Assembly: GCF_024320865.1 (NCBI RefSeq)
Contig: NZ_JANDBD010000002.1
Coordinates: 62,001-126,000, forward strand
From: Mycolicibacterium arenosum
GTDB taxonomy: Bacteria; Actinomycetota; Actinomycetes; Mycobacteriales; Mycobacteriaceae
Length of the DNA stretch: 64,000 bases
Reading direction: 5' to 3'
This document shows, piece after piece, positions 26,731 to 35,329 of this stretch. The stretch's first letter is position 1, and each line of letters starts with the position of its first letter. The notes under the pieces were generated by a model. That model did not search any database. It had not been told where the DNA came from and saw only the letters and a list, made by a program, of their open reading frames with translations. A program made the translations under genes and the position numbers.

Positions 26731-28518
26731 ATGAATCGGCTCACCCGTTTTCAACTCACGATCTTCTCGATCGTCACCGTGCTGTGCGTCGGTGCGATCT
26801 CGGTCTTCTACCTGCACGTGCCGTCGGCGCTGGGCATCGGCAGCTACAAGGTCAAGGCCAATTTCGTTGTCGGCGGCGGCCTTTACCCGAACGCGAACGT
26901 CACCTACCGCGGCGTGACCGTCGGCCGCGTCGAGTCGGTCGGTCTGACGAACGACGGCATCGTCGCCGACATGCGGTTGAACTCGGGGACGCCCGTCCCG
27001 GAGAACGTCACCGCGACCGTCAAGAGCGTTTCCGCGGTCGGCGAGCAGTACATCGACCTGGTGCCTCCGGAGAACGCGTCGAACACGATGCTGGCCAACG
27101 GCTCCACCATCGACGTCGACAGGACCGCCGTCGGCCAGGACATCGCGGGTCTGCTGACTCAGGCGGACAACCTGGTCAGCAGCATCGGCGACAGCAAGCT
27201 GCAGGAACTGCTGCGGGAGACGTTCAAGGCGTTCAACGGATCCGGCCCGGAACTATCGCGGCTGATCTCGTCGTCGCGGCTCCTGGTCGACGAAGCCAAC
27301 GCGAACTACGACCAGACGATCCAGCTGATCGATCAGACGGGTCCGTTCCTCGACGCGCAGATCCGCAGCGGCGACGACATCAAGTCGCTCGCGGAGGGAC
27401 TGGCGCGGTTCACCGGCGAGGTGGCGAACGCCGATCCGCAGCTGCGGTCGGTGCTGGAGACCGTGCCGGGTGCGACGCAGGCCGCCAACGAGACGTTCGA
27501 CGGCATCCGGCCGAACTTCCCGATGCTGGCTGCCAATCTCGCGAACGTCGGCCGCATCGGCGTCATCTACCGGAAGTCGATCGAGCAGGCGCTGGTGATC
27601 TTCCCCGCTCTGATGGCCGCACTCGTCACCGTCGGTGGCGGACTGCCCGCCGACGAGGGTGGCAAGCTGGACTTCAAGGTGGACCTCGGTGATCCGCCGC
27701 CGTGCTCGACGGGCTTCATTCCGCCGCCGCTGATCCGGTCGCCTGCCGACACCACGCTGCGCGAGCTGCCGACCGACCTGTACTGCAAGACGGCGCAGAA
27801 CGACGCGTCGGTGGTGCGAGGGGCACGCAACTACCCGTGCCAGGAGTTCCCCGGCAAGCGTGCGCCGACGGTGCAGCTGTGCCGCGACCCGGTCGGCTAC
27901 GTGCCGATCGGCACCAACCCGTGGCGCGGGCCGCCGATCCCATACGGCACGCCGATGGGTCAGTCGGAGGACCAGCGTTACGAGCCGGATGGCCGTAACC
28001 TGGCGCCGCCCAACAAGTTCCCGTTCATCCCGCCGTACGCGGACTACGACCCCGGAGCGCCGTCGGTGCAGCTGCCACCCGGCGTGACACCGGGTCCCGG
28101 CCCAGCTCCGCACGCGCCGTTCCCGCTGCCGGTACCGCCGAATCAGCCGGGTCCGCAGCCTGCACCGTGGCCGTTCTTCGCGCCGCAGGACCAGGTGCTG
28201 CCGCCGTACGGCAGGCAGGCGCCACCCGGAGCGCCGGCCCCACCGCCTGCCGATGCAGCGGTTCCGGCCCCGGCTCCCGCCGAGCTGCCTCCGGGGCAGG
28301 GACCGCTGCTGCCCGCGGAAGTAGGGCAGCCGCCGGTTCCCCCGCCGCCCGGTGACCAGCCGATGGCCGGTGGGCCTGCGACGGCGACGTACGATTCCAG
28401 GACGGGCGTCTTCGTCGACCCCGCAGGGGGGACCGGTGTCTTCGCGGCCGGCATGGACAAGGCCACGGGTGCGGAGAACTGGGTTGACCTGATGCTGCTG
28501 GATCCACGGAAGGTGTAA
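26731..28518 (+). CDS. mce4F: Mce4F, sterol-import MCE protein with long proline-rich tail
   Basis: At 595 residues this is the longest Mce4 subunit. It has an N-terminal anchor (about 5-28), an MCE domain (about 37-112) with LYPNANVTYRGVTVGRVESV, a helical region, and a Pro/Ala/Gly-rich C-terminal extension (about 430-560) ending in a short hydrophobic motif. Proline-rich tails on F subunits are common, and the exact length varies between species. The stop TAA is followed immediately by the ATG of the first Mce-associated gene. Confidence 0.92.
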   Translation: MNRLTRFQLTIFSIVTVLCVGAISVFYLHVPSALGIGSYKVKANFVVGGGLYPNANVTYRGVTVGRVESVGLTNDGIVADMRLNSGTPVPENVTATVKSVSAVGEQYIDLVPPENASNTMLANGSTIDVDRTAVGQDIAGLLTQADNLVSSIGDSKLQELLRETFKAFNGSGPELSRLISSSRLLVDEANANYDQTIQLIDQTGPFLDAQIRSGDDIKSLAEGLARFTGEVANADPQLRSVLETVPGATQAANETFDGIRPNFPMLAANLANVGRIGVIYRKSIEQALVIFPALMAALVTVGGGLPADEGGKLDFKVDLGDPPPCSTGFIPPPLIRSPADTTLRELPTDLYCKTAQNDASVVRGARNYPCQEFPGKRAPTVQLCRDPVGYVPIGTNPWRGPPIPYGTPMGQSEDQRYEPDGRNLAPPNKFPFIPPYADYDPGAPSVQLPPGVTPGPGPAPHAPFPLPVPPNQPGPQPAPWPFFAPQDQVLPPYGRQAPPGAPAPPPADAAVPAPAPAELPPGQGPLLPAEVGQPPVPPPPGDQPMAGGPATATYDSRTGVFVDPAGGTGVFAAGMDKATGAENWVDLMLLDPRKV

Positions 28519-29223
28519 ATGGGTTCGGACGACACCCAGGCCGAAGCCCGGCCCGCGGTTCGATCCTCGACGCGTCGTCGCGCGTCTCGCGCCGCAGGCC
28601 CCGCGAGCGACGAGGTCGGGCCCGCGGCGCTCGGAATCAAGCTGGAGAAGCCTGTCACGCCCCCGAAGCAGCGGGTGAGCACCGCCGCGCCGCCGCCGCG
28701 CAGGCAACCGTCGCGCGGTCGTGTCGCCCTGGGCTGGTTCTCGGTGCTGACGGTGCTCGCGCTCGCCCTCGGTAGCGCGATCGCCTACGGGGCCGTTCAG
28801 CTCCGGCACGCGGGCGCGGTCGAGAAGCGGGACCAGCTGTTCGTCAGCACCGCGGAGCAGACCGTGGTGAACATGTTCAGCTACACCCAGAACACCATCG
28901 ACGAGAGCGTCGACCGGTTCTACAACGGGATCAGCGGTCCGCTTCGGGACATGATGGCGCAGGGCAACAACAAGGACAATCTGAAGGCGATCTTCAAGCA
29001 GACGCAGGCGGACTCGGAGGCGGTCGTCAGCGGCGCGGCCCTGGAGAAGGTCGACGAGATCGCCAAGAACGCCTCGGTGTTGGTGGCGGTGCGGGTCACC
29101 GTGACCGACATCGACGGGGTGAACGCACCGTCCAAGCCGTACCGGCTGCGCGTCATCGTGCACGAGGCCGACGACGGAACGATGTCTGGCTACGACCTCA
29201 AGTACCCGGACGGGGGTAACTGA
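28519..29223 (+). CDS. mam4A: Mce-associated membrane protein Mam4A
   Basis: The 234-residue protein has a basic, disordered cytoplasmic N-terminus (about 1-70), one membrane helix (about 72-92) and an extracytoplasmic domain with an NTF2-like pattern, ending in YDLKYPDGGN. Mce-associated proteins help stabilise the Mce4 complex. It starts directly after mce4F and its stop overlaps the next ATG by one base, so it is part of the operon (equivalent to Rv3493c). Confidence 0.88.
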   Translation: MGSDDTQAEARPAVRSSTRRRASRAAGPASDEVGPAALGIKLEKPVTPPKQRVSTAAPPPRRQPSRGRVALGWFSVLTVLALALGSAIAYGAVQLRHAGAVEKRDQLFVSTAEQTVVNMFSYTQNTIDESVDRFYNGISGPLRDMMAQGNNKDNLKAIFKQTQADSEAVVSGAALEKVDEIAKNASVLVAVRVTVTDIDGVNAPSKPYRLRVIVHEADDGTMSGYDLKYPDGGN

Positions 29224-29717
29224 TGTCGCTCGCCGTGCGCAGGCTGCTGGCCGTCGTCGGAGTGCTGCTGGCCGTCGTCGTGGTCGGACTCGGCGGACTC
29301 GGTGGCTACGTCTTCTGGGAGGGCGTGCAGGCCGAGGGCGCCAAGGAGACACGGGACGCGTTGCCCGCGTTGGCGACTGAGCAGGTTCCGCAGATCTTCG
29401 GGTTCGACTACCAGACGGTCGAGGGTAGCCTGAACACCGCTGCGCTCCTGCTCACCGACGACTACAAGGTCGAGTTCGAGAACCGCGCCCAGAAGGAGAT
29501 CATCCCCCAGGCGCGCGAGCGTCAGCTCGTCACGCAGGCCAACGTCGTCGGCGCGGGAATGCTCGACGCGCAACGTGATTCGGGCTCGGTGCTGGTGTTC
29601 CTGAACCGCACGGTCACCGACAAGTCCAAGCAGCCGGTGTACGACGGTAGCCGGCTGCGCGTCGACTACACCAAGCAGCGCGGCGAGTGGAAGATCAAGT
29701 ACATCCAGCCGATCTAG
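29223..29717 (+). CDS. mam4B: Mce-associated membrane protein Mam4B
   Basis: The 164-residue protein has an N-terminal membrane helix (about 8-30) and an extracytoplasmic domain ending in a KQRGEWKIKYIQPI strand typical of Mce-associated proteins (equivalent to Rv3492c). It is the last gene of the mce4 operon. A GC-rich hairpin at 29740-29754 (6-8 bp stem) lies 22 bp after its stop and may end the transcript. Confidence 0.87.
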   Translation: MSLAVRRLLAVVGVLLAVVVVGLGGLGGYVFWEGVQAEGAKETRDALPALATEQVPQIFGFDYQTVEGSLNTAALLLTDDYKVEFENRAQKEIIPQARERQLVTQANVVGAGMLDAQRDSGSVLVFLNRTVTDKSKQPVYDGSRLRVDYTKQRGEWKIKYIQPI

Positions 29718-29770
29718 CTGGTTTGCATCAACGATTTCTGCGCGACGGTCGCGCGGTGGTCGCGAGCCAA

Positions 29771-29890
29771 CGACCCTGGTGCAGAAGCGGACGCCGGTTA
29801 CCTCGAGTTCTGCGTGTGGGCGGTACTCCTCGACGGATCACGACCCTCCCGCAGAAACGGAGGCCGGATGCCGCGAGTTCCGCGTCAGGG
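29771..29890. repeat. Imperfect 50-bp direct repeat between mam4B and otsA
   Basis: The units at 29771-29820 and 29841-29890 agree at 39 of 50 positions when read side by side and are spaced by exactly 70 bp. Each contains GCAGAA near its start and TTCTGC or TTCCGC near its end, so each can form a short stem. They fill most of the 182-bp gap between the convergent mce4 operon and otsA. Confidence 0.55.
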
Positions 29891-29899
29891 CTGTCCGAT

Positions 29900-31351
29900 C
29901 TAGCTGCTTCTGGTGGATTCCAGCACGTCGAGGAACGATCTCGCCCAGCGGTCGACGTCATGCGCCAGCACCTGACGACGTAGGGCGCGCATCCGACGCC
30001 TGCCCTCTTCGGGTTCCTGATTCACCGCGGCCTCGATGGAATCCTTGACGCCGTCGAGGTGGTGCGGATTGGTCAGGTACGCCTGGCGTAATTCGGCTGC
30101 GGCGCCGGTGAACTCGCTGAGCACCAGCGCGCCGCCGAGATCGCTGCGGCAGGCCACGTACTCCTTGGCGACAAGGTTCATCCCGTCCCGAAGCGGGGTC
30201 ACCAACATGACGTCGGCGGCGACGAAGAACGCCACCAGCTCGTCGCGTGGCAGCGGCCGATGGATGTAGTGCACCACGGGGTGGCCCACTTCGCCGTACT
30301 CGCCGTTGATGTGGCCGACCTGCCGCTCGATGTCCTCGCGCATCTCCTTGTAGCTCTCGACTCGCTCGCGGCTGGGCGTGGCCAACTGGACGAGCACCGT
30401 GTCGTCGGCGTTGATCCGGCCCTCGTCGAGGAGCTCCGAAAACGCGTACAGCCGAACGTCGATGCCCTTGGTGTAGTCGAGTCGGTCGACGCCCAGCAGC
30501 ACCTTGCGCGGGTTGCCGAGTTCCGCGCGGATCTCGCGGGCCCGCTGCCGGACCGTGCGGTTGCGGGCCTTGGCGTCGAGGTCGGCGGAGTCGATCGAGA
30601 TGGGGAAGGCGCCCACCTTCACCGTCCGGGATCCGACCTGAACCTCACCGAATCGCGAGCGCACCCCGACCGTGCCGCGTGACGTGTTGGCTCCCACCAG
30701 CCGTCGTGCGAGGAACAGGAAATTCTGGGCTCCGCCGGGCAGGTGAAAACCGACGAGGTCGGCGCCGAGCAGTCCTTCGATGATCTCGGTGCGCCACGGC
30801 ATCTGCATGAAGAGCTCGACGGGTGGAAAGGGAATGTGCAGGAAGAACCCGATGGTGAGATCGGGCCGCAGCTCGCGCAGCATCTTGGGCACGAGCTGCA
30901 GTTGGTAGTCCTGGACCCAGACGGTGGCGCCCTTCGCGGCGGACTTGGCCGTCGCTTCGGCGAACCGACGGTTCACGTCGACGTAGGTGTCCCACCAGTT
31001 GCGGTGGTACACGGGTTTGACGATGACGTCGTGGTAGAGGGGCCACAGGGTGGCATTCGAGAAGCCCTCGTAGTACAGCTCGAAGTCGTCGGCGGACAGT
31101 CGGACCGGCCGCAACGACAGGCCGTCCTCGACGATCGGCTCCTCGTCACCGTCGGTGATTCCCGGCCAGCCGATCCATGCGCCGCGCTGTTTACGTAGGA
31201 GCGGTTCGAGTGCGGTGACCAACCCGCCGGGGCTGCGCTTCCACGTCGTCGACCCGTCCGGTAGGCGCTCCATGTCGATGGGCAGCCGGTTGGCGACCAC
31301 CACGAAGTCGGCGGTCCCGGAGTCGGCGCTCTTGCCGCCTCCAGGCGTCAC
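29900..31351 (-). CDS. otsA: Trehalose-6-phosphate synthase OtsA
   Basis: The 483-residue GT20 glycosyltransferase joins a nucleotide-glucose donor to glucose-6-phosphate. Visible landmarks are [13 protein letters not shown] near the N-terminus, the SPGGLVTAL glycine loop, [33 protein letters not shown] (donor site) and [16 protein letters not shown] chose GTG 31351 because it overlaps the stop of a small upstream gene by one base (TAGTG); a longer version from 31405 would run into that gene. Trehalose synthesis supports mycolate transfer and stress tolerance. Confidence 0.92.
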   Translation of the reverse strand: MTPGGGKSADSGTADFVVVANRLPIDMERLPDGSTTWKRSPGGLVTALEPLLRKQRGAWIGWPGITDGDEEPIVEDGLSLRPVRLSADDFELYYEGFSNATLWPLYHDVIVKPVYHRNWWDTYVDVNRRFAEATAKSAAKGATVWVQDYQLQLVPKMLRELRPDLTIGFFLHIPFPPVELFMQMPWRTEIIEGLLGADLVGFHLPGGAQNFLFLARRLVGANTSRGTVGVRSRFGEVQVGSRTVKVGAFPISIDSADLDAKARNRTVRQRAREIRAELGNPRKVLLGVDRLDYTKGIDVRLYAFSELLDEGRINADDTVLVQLATPSRERVESYKEMREDIERQVGHINGEYGEVGHPVVHYIHRPLPRDELVAFFVAADVMLVTPLRDGMNLVAKEYVACRSDLGGALVLSEFTGAAAELRQAYLTNPHHLDGVKDSIEAAVNQEPEEGRRRMRALRRQVLAHDVDRWARSFLDVLESTRSS

Positions 31352-31512
31352 TACGCGTCGAGCTTCGCCGGCCCGATACCCAGCATCGAGAGGAAGACCC
31401 TGCACTCGTCGGCGTCCTCGGCGTACGCGGCGACCACTCGGCGGGCTTGGCTCGCGGTGTCGTCGGCTACGGGTTCGACATCATCGATGTCGGCTTCAGT
31501 CTTGGCTGCCAT
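31351..31512 (-). CDS. Small acidic protein (53 aa) coupled to otsA
   Basis: A 53-codon gene encodes an acidic N-terminal half ([18 protein letters not shown]) and a hydrophobic, probably helical C-terminal half ([16 protein letters not shown]). Its stop codon overlaps the otsA GTG by one base, and codon third positions are strongly GC-rich, so I consider it real. It has no known function that I can name; translational coupling suggests a role with, or in setting the level of, OtsA. Confidence 0.65.
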   Translation of the reverse strand: MAAKTEADIDDVEPVADDTASQARRVVAAYAEDADECRVFLSMLGIGPAKLDA

Positions 31513-31519
31513 GAGACAA

Positions 31520-31552
31520 CTCTAGGCGACTCCGAGACGGAGCCGCCTAGAG
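31520..31552 (-). terminator. Strong hairpin terminator
   Basis: CTCTAGGCG (31520-31528) pairs perfectly with 31544-31552, and an inner CTCCG/CGGAG stem closes on an AGA loop after one mismatch. Read leftward it follows the small secreted protein gene (ending 31575) and precedes the otsA leader gene. Confidence 0.65.
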
Positions 31553-31574
31553 GTTGGACCAATGGCCGGTAGCG

Positions 31575-31937
31575 CTAACCGATGGAACCGGTAGCGGTCG
31601 GGGTGTTGCTCTCGCTGGATGTGGGCGGCACGTACTGCGGCGCGTCCTCGGCGAGGCCGATGCACTGGCCGCTGTTCGCGCCGGTGCAGGGGATGCCGTC
31701 GATCGCCGGGATGTCGGGATTGCCGGGGATGGAGCTGAACGGCGAGCTGGGCACGGTGTGGGGGATGCAGTTGCCGGTGAAGGTGTCCGCCTCCTCGCCG
31801 CCGGAGCAGCCCTCTGCGACCACGCCGGGCGCGGGCGCGGGGGCCGTGAACGCGGCGACGGCGGGTGCAGCCGCGAGCGCGAGGGCAAAGCCACCCGCAA
31901 GGACAAGTCGTCGGGCTGAGAAGTCGGAGATCGCCAT
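31575..31937 (-). CDS. Small secreted cysteine-containing protein, paralogue A
   Basis: The 120-residue exported protein has a twin-Arg-containing signal peptide (ARRLVLAGGFALALAAAPAVA), then CSGGEEADTFTGNCIPHTVP, a Ser/Pro linker and GIPCTGANSGQCIGLAE. Four cysteines probably form two disulfides. A tandem paralogue lies at 32086-32451. I recall similar mycobacterial proteins annotated as intersectin-EH binding protein Ibp1, which is a name rather than a tested function. The ATG at 31937 aligns with the paralogue's start; GTG at 31943 is the alternative. Confidence 0.75.
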   Translation of the reverse strand: MAISDFSARRLVLAGGFALALAAAPAVAAFTAPAPAPGVVAEGCSGGEEADTFTGNCIPHTVPSSPFSSIPGNPDIPAIDGIPCTGANSGQCIGLAEDAPQYVPPTSSESNTPTATGSIG

Positions 31938-32085
31938 CGTCACGCTTTCTGTCGGTTATTGACCGGGTCGTCGGGAGAATTCTATGGAAGCTGCCAGGAA
32001 TCTGCACACGTTCGCACAGTTCCCGCCCCGGGTGTCGCGCAAAGTCGCGACCACCCGCCGACGCCGGGCCTCCGCCAGCGCGTGC

Positions 32086-32451
32086 TTACGGGCTCGAGCT
32101 GACGGTCGAACGGGGGATCGGCTGGGGTCCCTCGGCCTGCTGCTCCTCGGCCAGTCCCAGGCACTGACCGCTGTTGGCGCCGGTGCACGGGACGCCGCTG
32201 ATCTCGGGCAGCCCCCCGGCGGGAGAGGTCTGGCCGAACTCCGGCGAGTTGGGTACCAGGTCCGGGGTGCAGGACCCGGTGAACGTGTCCTCGGTCTCGC
32301 CGCCGGGGCACGCCGCGACCGCCGGACCGGACGCCGAGACCCCGAGCGCGGCGATGACGGGCGCTGCGGCGACCGCGAGCGCGAAGCCGCCGGCCAGAAT
32401 CAGGCGCCGGAGCGAGACGCTGGTTCCGACGCGGGAATCAATAGTAGCCAT
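32086..32451 (-). CDS. Small secreted cysteine-containing protein, paralogue B
   Basis: The 121-residue protein is similar to the 31575-31937 product throughout: signal peptide SLRRLILAGGFALAVAAAPV, CPGGETEDTFTGSCTPDLVP, and GVPCTGANSGQCLGLAEE. It also carries NSPEF, an EH-domain-like ligand motif that may explain the Ibp1 label in related species. The 148-bp gap to paralogue A suggests separate promoters. ATG 32451 is chosen by alignment with the paralogue. About 270 bp upstream are non-coding and shared with a divergent SDR gene. Confidence 0.75.
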   Translation of the reverse strand: MATIDSRVGTSVSLRRLILAGGFALAVAAAPVIAALGVSASGPAVAACPGGETEDTFTGSCTPDLVPNSPEFGQTSPAGGLPEISGVPCTGANSGQCLGLAEEQQAEGPQPIPRSTVSSSP

Positions 32452-32673
32452 GGCACGCCTTCGTCTAGAGGTGTTGGTCCATCTCGCAGGGTGACTGCAT
32501 GGACGAGAATACGCGGTGAGCGGTGATTTCACCGCGGGACACACGATCGAAATGGTGCGGCCGTGCCATTTCTGGAAGTCTCCTGAGTAGCCATTGTGGA
32601 TTTGCTGACGATCGCCTCCGATCTCCCTGCCGAGTCGCCCTATGACACGGCGGCCGAGCATGGTTCGATAAAC

Positions 32674-32687
32674 GAGAACGTGTTCCA
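32674..32687. promoter_or_regulatory. KstR-like site upstream of SDR (one mismatch)
   Basis: GAGAACGTGTTCCA matches TNNAACNNGTTNNA except for the first base. It lies 38 bp upstream of the SDR start at 32726, in a sensible operator position. Because one mismatch is tolerated, this is a candidate only. Confidence 0.5.
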
Positions 32688-32725
32688 ATTTCCAGCTTCT
32701 GAACTTCTCGACGCGGAGGATAGCG

Positions 32726-33565
32726 GTGCAGCTTTCGTTGGCAGGCCGGACGTACATCGTGACCGGCGGCGGTAGTGGTATCGGCAAGGGCGTCGCCGCG
32801 GAGGTGGTGGCGTCCGGCGGCAACGCGATGCTGGTGGGCCGCAACGCCGACAAGCTCGCGTCGGCCGTCGAGGAGATCAACGCGCAGCGCGGCGACGACA
32901 GCGGCGAGGCGCGCTACGAGCCCGCCGACATCACCAACGAGGACCAGGTCGCGGCGGTTGTCGACGCCGCAACCGCGTGGCACGAGCGGCTCGACGGCGT
33001 TGTGCACTGCGCGGGCGGCTCGTTGACCATCGGGCCCCTGACGCAGGTGGATTCCGAGGGCTGGCGGCAGACCGTCGACCTCAACGTGAACGGAACCATG
33101 TACGTGCTCAAGCACAGCGCGCGTGAGATGGTGCGCGGTGGCGGCGGCTCATTCGTCGGGATCTCGTCGATCGCGTCGAGCAACACCCACCGGTGGTTCG
33201 CCGCATACGGCCCGAGCAAGGCCGCGCTGGATCACCTCATGATGCTGGCCGCCGACGAACTCGGCCCGTCGAAGGTCCGCGTCAACAGCATCCGGCCCGG
33301 CTTGATCAAGACGGATATGGTTGCGCCCATTCTGGATTCGCCCGAGATCAGCGCCGACTACGCGAGCTGCACTCCGCTGACCCGCCCCGGTGAGGTCGAG
33401 GACATCGCGAACGCCGCGGTGTTCCTGCTCAGTGACGCCGCCTCGTGGATCACCGGACAGGTGATCAACGTCGACGGTGGGCACTGCCTGCGTCGCGGAC
33501 CCGACATGTCCGCCATGCTCGAGCCGGTCTTCGGCGCCGACGGCCTGCGCGGCGTCGTGAACTGA
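32726..33565 (+). CDS. Short-chain dehydrogenase/reductase
   Basis: The 279-residue classical SDR has TGGGSGIGKG (cofactor), CAGG in place of the usual NNAG, a SSIASSNTHRWFAAYGPSKAAL active site with Tyr and Lys, and a C-terminal ITGQVINVDGGH. It resembles the SDR near otsA in M. tuberculosis (Rv3485c-like), but assignment to that gene is tentative. The start is GTG 32726. A KstR-like site upstream suggests a sterol link. It ends 6 bp before the convergent DUF732 gene. Confidence 0.8.
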   Translation: MQLSLAGRTYIVTGGGSGIGKGVAAEVVASGGNAMLVGRNADKLASAVEEINAQRGDDSGEARYEPADITNEDQVAAVVDAATAWHERLDGVVHCAGGSLTIGPLTQVDSEGWRQTVDLNVNGTMYVLKHSAREMVRGGGGSFVGISSIASSNTHRWFAAYGPSKAALDHLMMLAADELGPSKVRVNSIRPGLIKTDMVAPILDSPEISADYASCTPLTRPGEVEDIANAAVFLLSDAASWITGQVINVDGGHCLRRGPDMSAMLEPVFGADGLRGVVN

Positions 33566-33571
33566 GCCGGG

Positions 33572-33907
33572 TTACGACGCGGGAAGGGCCGCCGGGCAGT
33601 ACGCCTGAACTCCCAGCTGGCCGAGTGCCGTGATGTCCTTCTCGTTCGTCCAGCCGGTCGCGTTCTTGACGTGCTCGAGCGCCTGATACACCGGCTTGCC
33701 GCGCTTGAGTACATCGCACGTCGACTGGGCGATGTCCATCGCCTCGTTAGCGCTGATTCGAAGGCCCTTCTCGCGAACGGCCTTGGCGAACAACTCGTCG
33801 CGCTGCTCCTGGTTCGGGTCCGCGGGCTCGGCCGTCGCGGGTGCAGCGAGGGCCGAAGCGGTTCCGACGGCGACGACCGCTGCCGCCAGGATGAGCTTCA
33901 TTCCCAT
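33572..33907 (-). CDS. Secreted DUF732-family protein
   Basis: The 111-residue protein has a signal peptide (about 1-27, ending at ATAEP) and a small helical domain with two cysteines (STCDVL and AYCPAA) and a KGLRISANEAMDIAQ motif, as in mycobacterial DUF732 proteins. Function unknown. ATG 33907 is preceded by AGGGG about 7 nt upstream. It lies 80 bp after the molybdenum hydroxylase cluster on the same strand. Confidence 0.8.
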   Translation of the reverse strand: MGMKLILAAAVVAVGTASALAAPATAEPADPNQEQRDELFAKAVREKGLRISANEAMDIAQSTCDVLKRGKPVYQALEHVKNATGWTNEKDITALGQLGVQAYCPAALPAS

Positions 33908-33987
33908 GTGTATCCCCTGTCCCAGATCAAAAGCCAACAGTACGTCGGCAAACGTCTCGTTGCCTATCGACGGCGGGTGTCGAGGCG

Positions 33988-34461
33988 TTACTGCCGGGCC
34001 TCGGCCGCCTTGTGCACGGCGTTGACGATGCCCTGATACCCGGTGCACCGACAGAAGTTACCGGACAACCCCTCGCGGATTTCGGCGTCCGTGGGCTGCG
34101 GATTGTCGCGCAGCAACGCCGTAATGGAGGTGACGAAGCCCGGCGTGCAGAAGCCGCACTGCAGCCCGTGGCAGTCCCGCATGGCGGCCTGCACCGGCGA
34201 GAGCTGGCCGTCGGGTGACGCCAGGCCCTCGACCGTCGTGATCTCCTGGCCGTCGACCTGGACGGCGAAGAGCAGGCAGGCGCGAACGGCCTGCCCGTCG
34301 AGCAGGACCGTGCAGGCACCGCAGGCGCCGTGCTCGCACCCGAGGTGGGTGCCGGTCAGCCCGCACTTCTCGCGCAGGAAGTCCGCGAGCGTCAGGCGCG
34401 GCTCTACGACGGCCTCGAAACGGCGACCGTTGACCGACAGGCCGACCGGAACGTCATGCAT
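33988..34461 (-). CDS. Molybdenum hydroxylase 2Fe-2S small subunit (CoxS-like)
   Basis: The 157-residue subunit carries two 2Fe-2S clusters. The N-terminal plant-type ligands are Cys42, Cys47, Cys50 and Cys62, and the C-terminal ones are Cys102, Cys105, Cys137 and Cys139 (CGFC and CRC). It passes electrons from the molybdenum site to the FAD subunit. It overlaps the FAD subunit gene by 8 bp and is the last of four co-directional subunit genes. Confidence 0.92.
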   Translation of the reverse strand: MHDVPVGLSVNGRRFEAVVEPRLTLADFLREKCGLTGTHLGCEHGACGACTVLLDGQAVRACLLFAVQVDGQEITTVEGLASPDGQLSPVQAAMRDCHGLQCGFCTPGFVTSITALLRDNPQPTDAEIREGLSGNFCRCTGYQGIVNAVHKAAEARQ

Positions 34462-35329
34462 CGAGCGCCTCCCTCATGGCGTCGGTCCAGGCGCGCGCGA
34501 CCATCGCGGCGCCGACCCTGGTGCGGTAGGACGCCGACCCCTGGAGGTCGGACGGCACGTCGGTGAGCTCCGACATGGCGAGTGCGCCGATCTCCTCGGC
34601 GGTGACGTCGGAGACGGGCCGACCGGTGATCGCCCGCTCCGCCGCGCTGCCGCGCTCGGGAGTGGAGCCCAGCCCCAGCAGGCCGATACCGCAACGGGTG
34701 ACGACGTCGTCGTCGTCCAGCTGAACTCCGACGGTCGCGCCTGCAATGGCGAAATCACCGTGTCGCCTTGCGAATTCGTGCACGGCGAAACCGCAGCGTC
34801 CGGACCACACCGGAAAGCGCACGGCACGCAGGATCTCGTCGGGCGCCAACGCGTTCTCCCACAGCCCGGTGAAGAACTCGGCCGCCGGGATCTCCCGGTC
34901 GCCGCGGGCGGACGTGGCCTCGATCGTCGCGTCGAGGGCGAGTGCCGCAGCCGCGTACTCCGCCGCGGGATCGGCGTGTGCGACGGCGCCGCCGAGTGTG
35001 CCCCTGGTGCGGATCTGGAAGTGCCCGATGTGCGGTGTCACCGCGGTCAGCAGTGGAACCGACTCGGCCACTTCGTCATCCATGCCCACCAGCGCGTGCG
35101 GGGTGCCCGCGGCGACCACGACGTCGCCGTCGACCAGGTCGATGCCCTGCAACTCCGCGACCCTGGAGATGTCGACCAGGTGCTCGAAGTGGGTGAGCCG
35201 CATCGCCAGCATCGGCACCAGGCTCTGGCCGCCCGCCAGGATCTTGGCGTCGTCGCCGTACTCGGTGAGCAGCTCGACGACGTCCTTGACCGAATCGGCC
35301 CGGTGATACGCGAACGGTGCGGCTTTCAC
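34454..35329 (-). CDS. Molybdenum hydroxylase FAD-binding medium subunit (CoxM-like)
   Basis: The 291-residue subunit has the FAD pyrophosphate-binding motifs AGGQSL (32-37) and TLGGAVAHADPAAE (111-124). It receives electrons from the 2Fe-2S subunit. The start overlaps the CoxG-like gene stop by 4 bp and the end overlaps the small subunit by 8 bp. Confidence 0.92.
   Translation of the reverse strand: MKAAPFAYHRADSVKDVVELLTEYGDDAKILAGGQSLVPMLAMRLTHFEHLVDISRVAELQGIDLVDGDVVVAAGTPHALVGMDDEVAESVPLLTAVTPHIGHFQIRTRGTLGGAVAHADPAAEYAAAALALDATIEATSARGDREIPAAEFFTGLWENALAPDEILRAVRFPVWSGRCGFAVHEFARRHGDFAIAGATVGVQLDDDDVVTRCGIGLLGLGSTPERGSAAERAITGRPVSDVTAEEIGALAMSELTDVPSDLQGSASYRTRVGAAMVARAWTDAMREALDA

Noticed and set aside
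27253..29352. 699-codon open frame antisense to mce4F and the Mce-associated genes
   Set aside because: It is Arg/His/Val-rich shadow coding typical of high-GC DNA opposite a well-conserved gene set.
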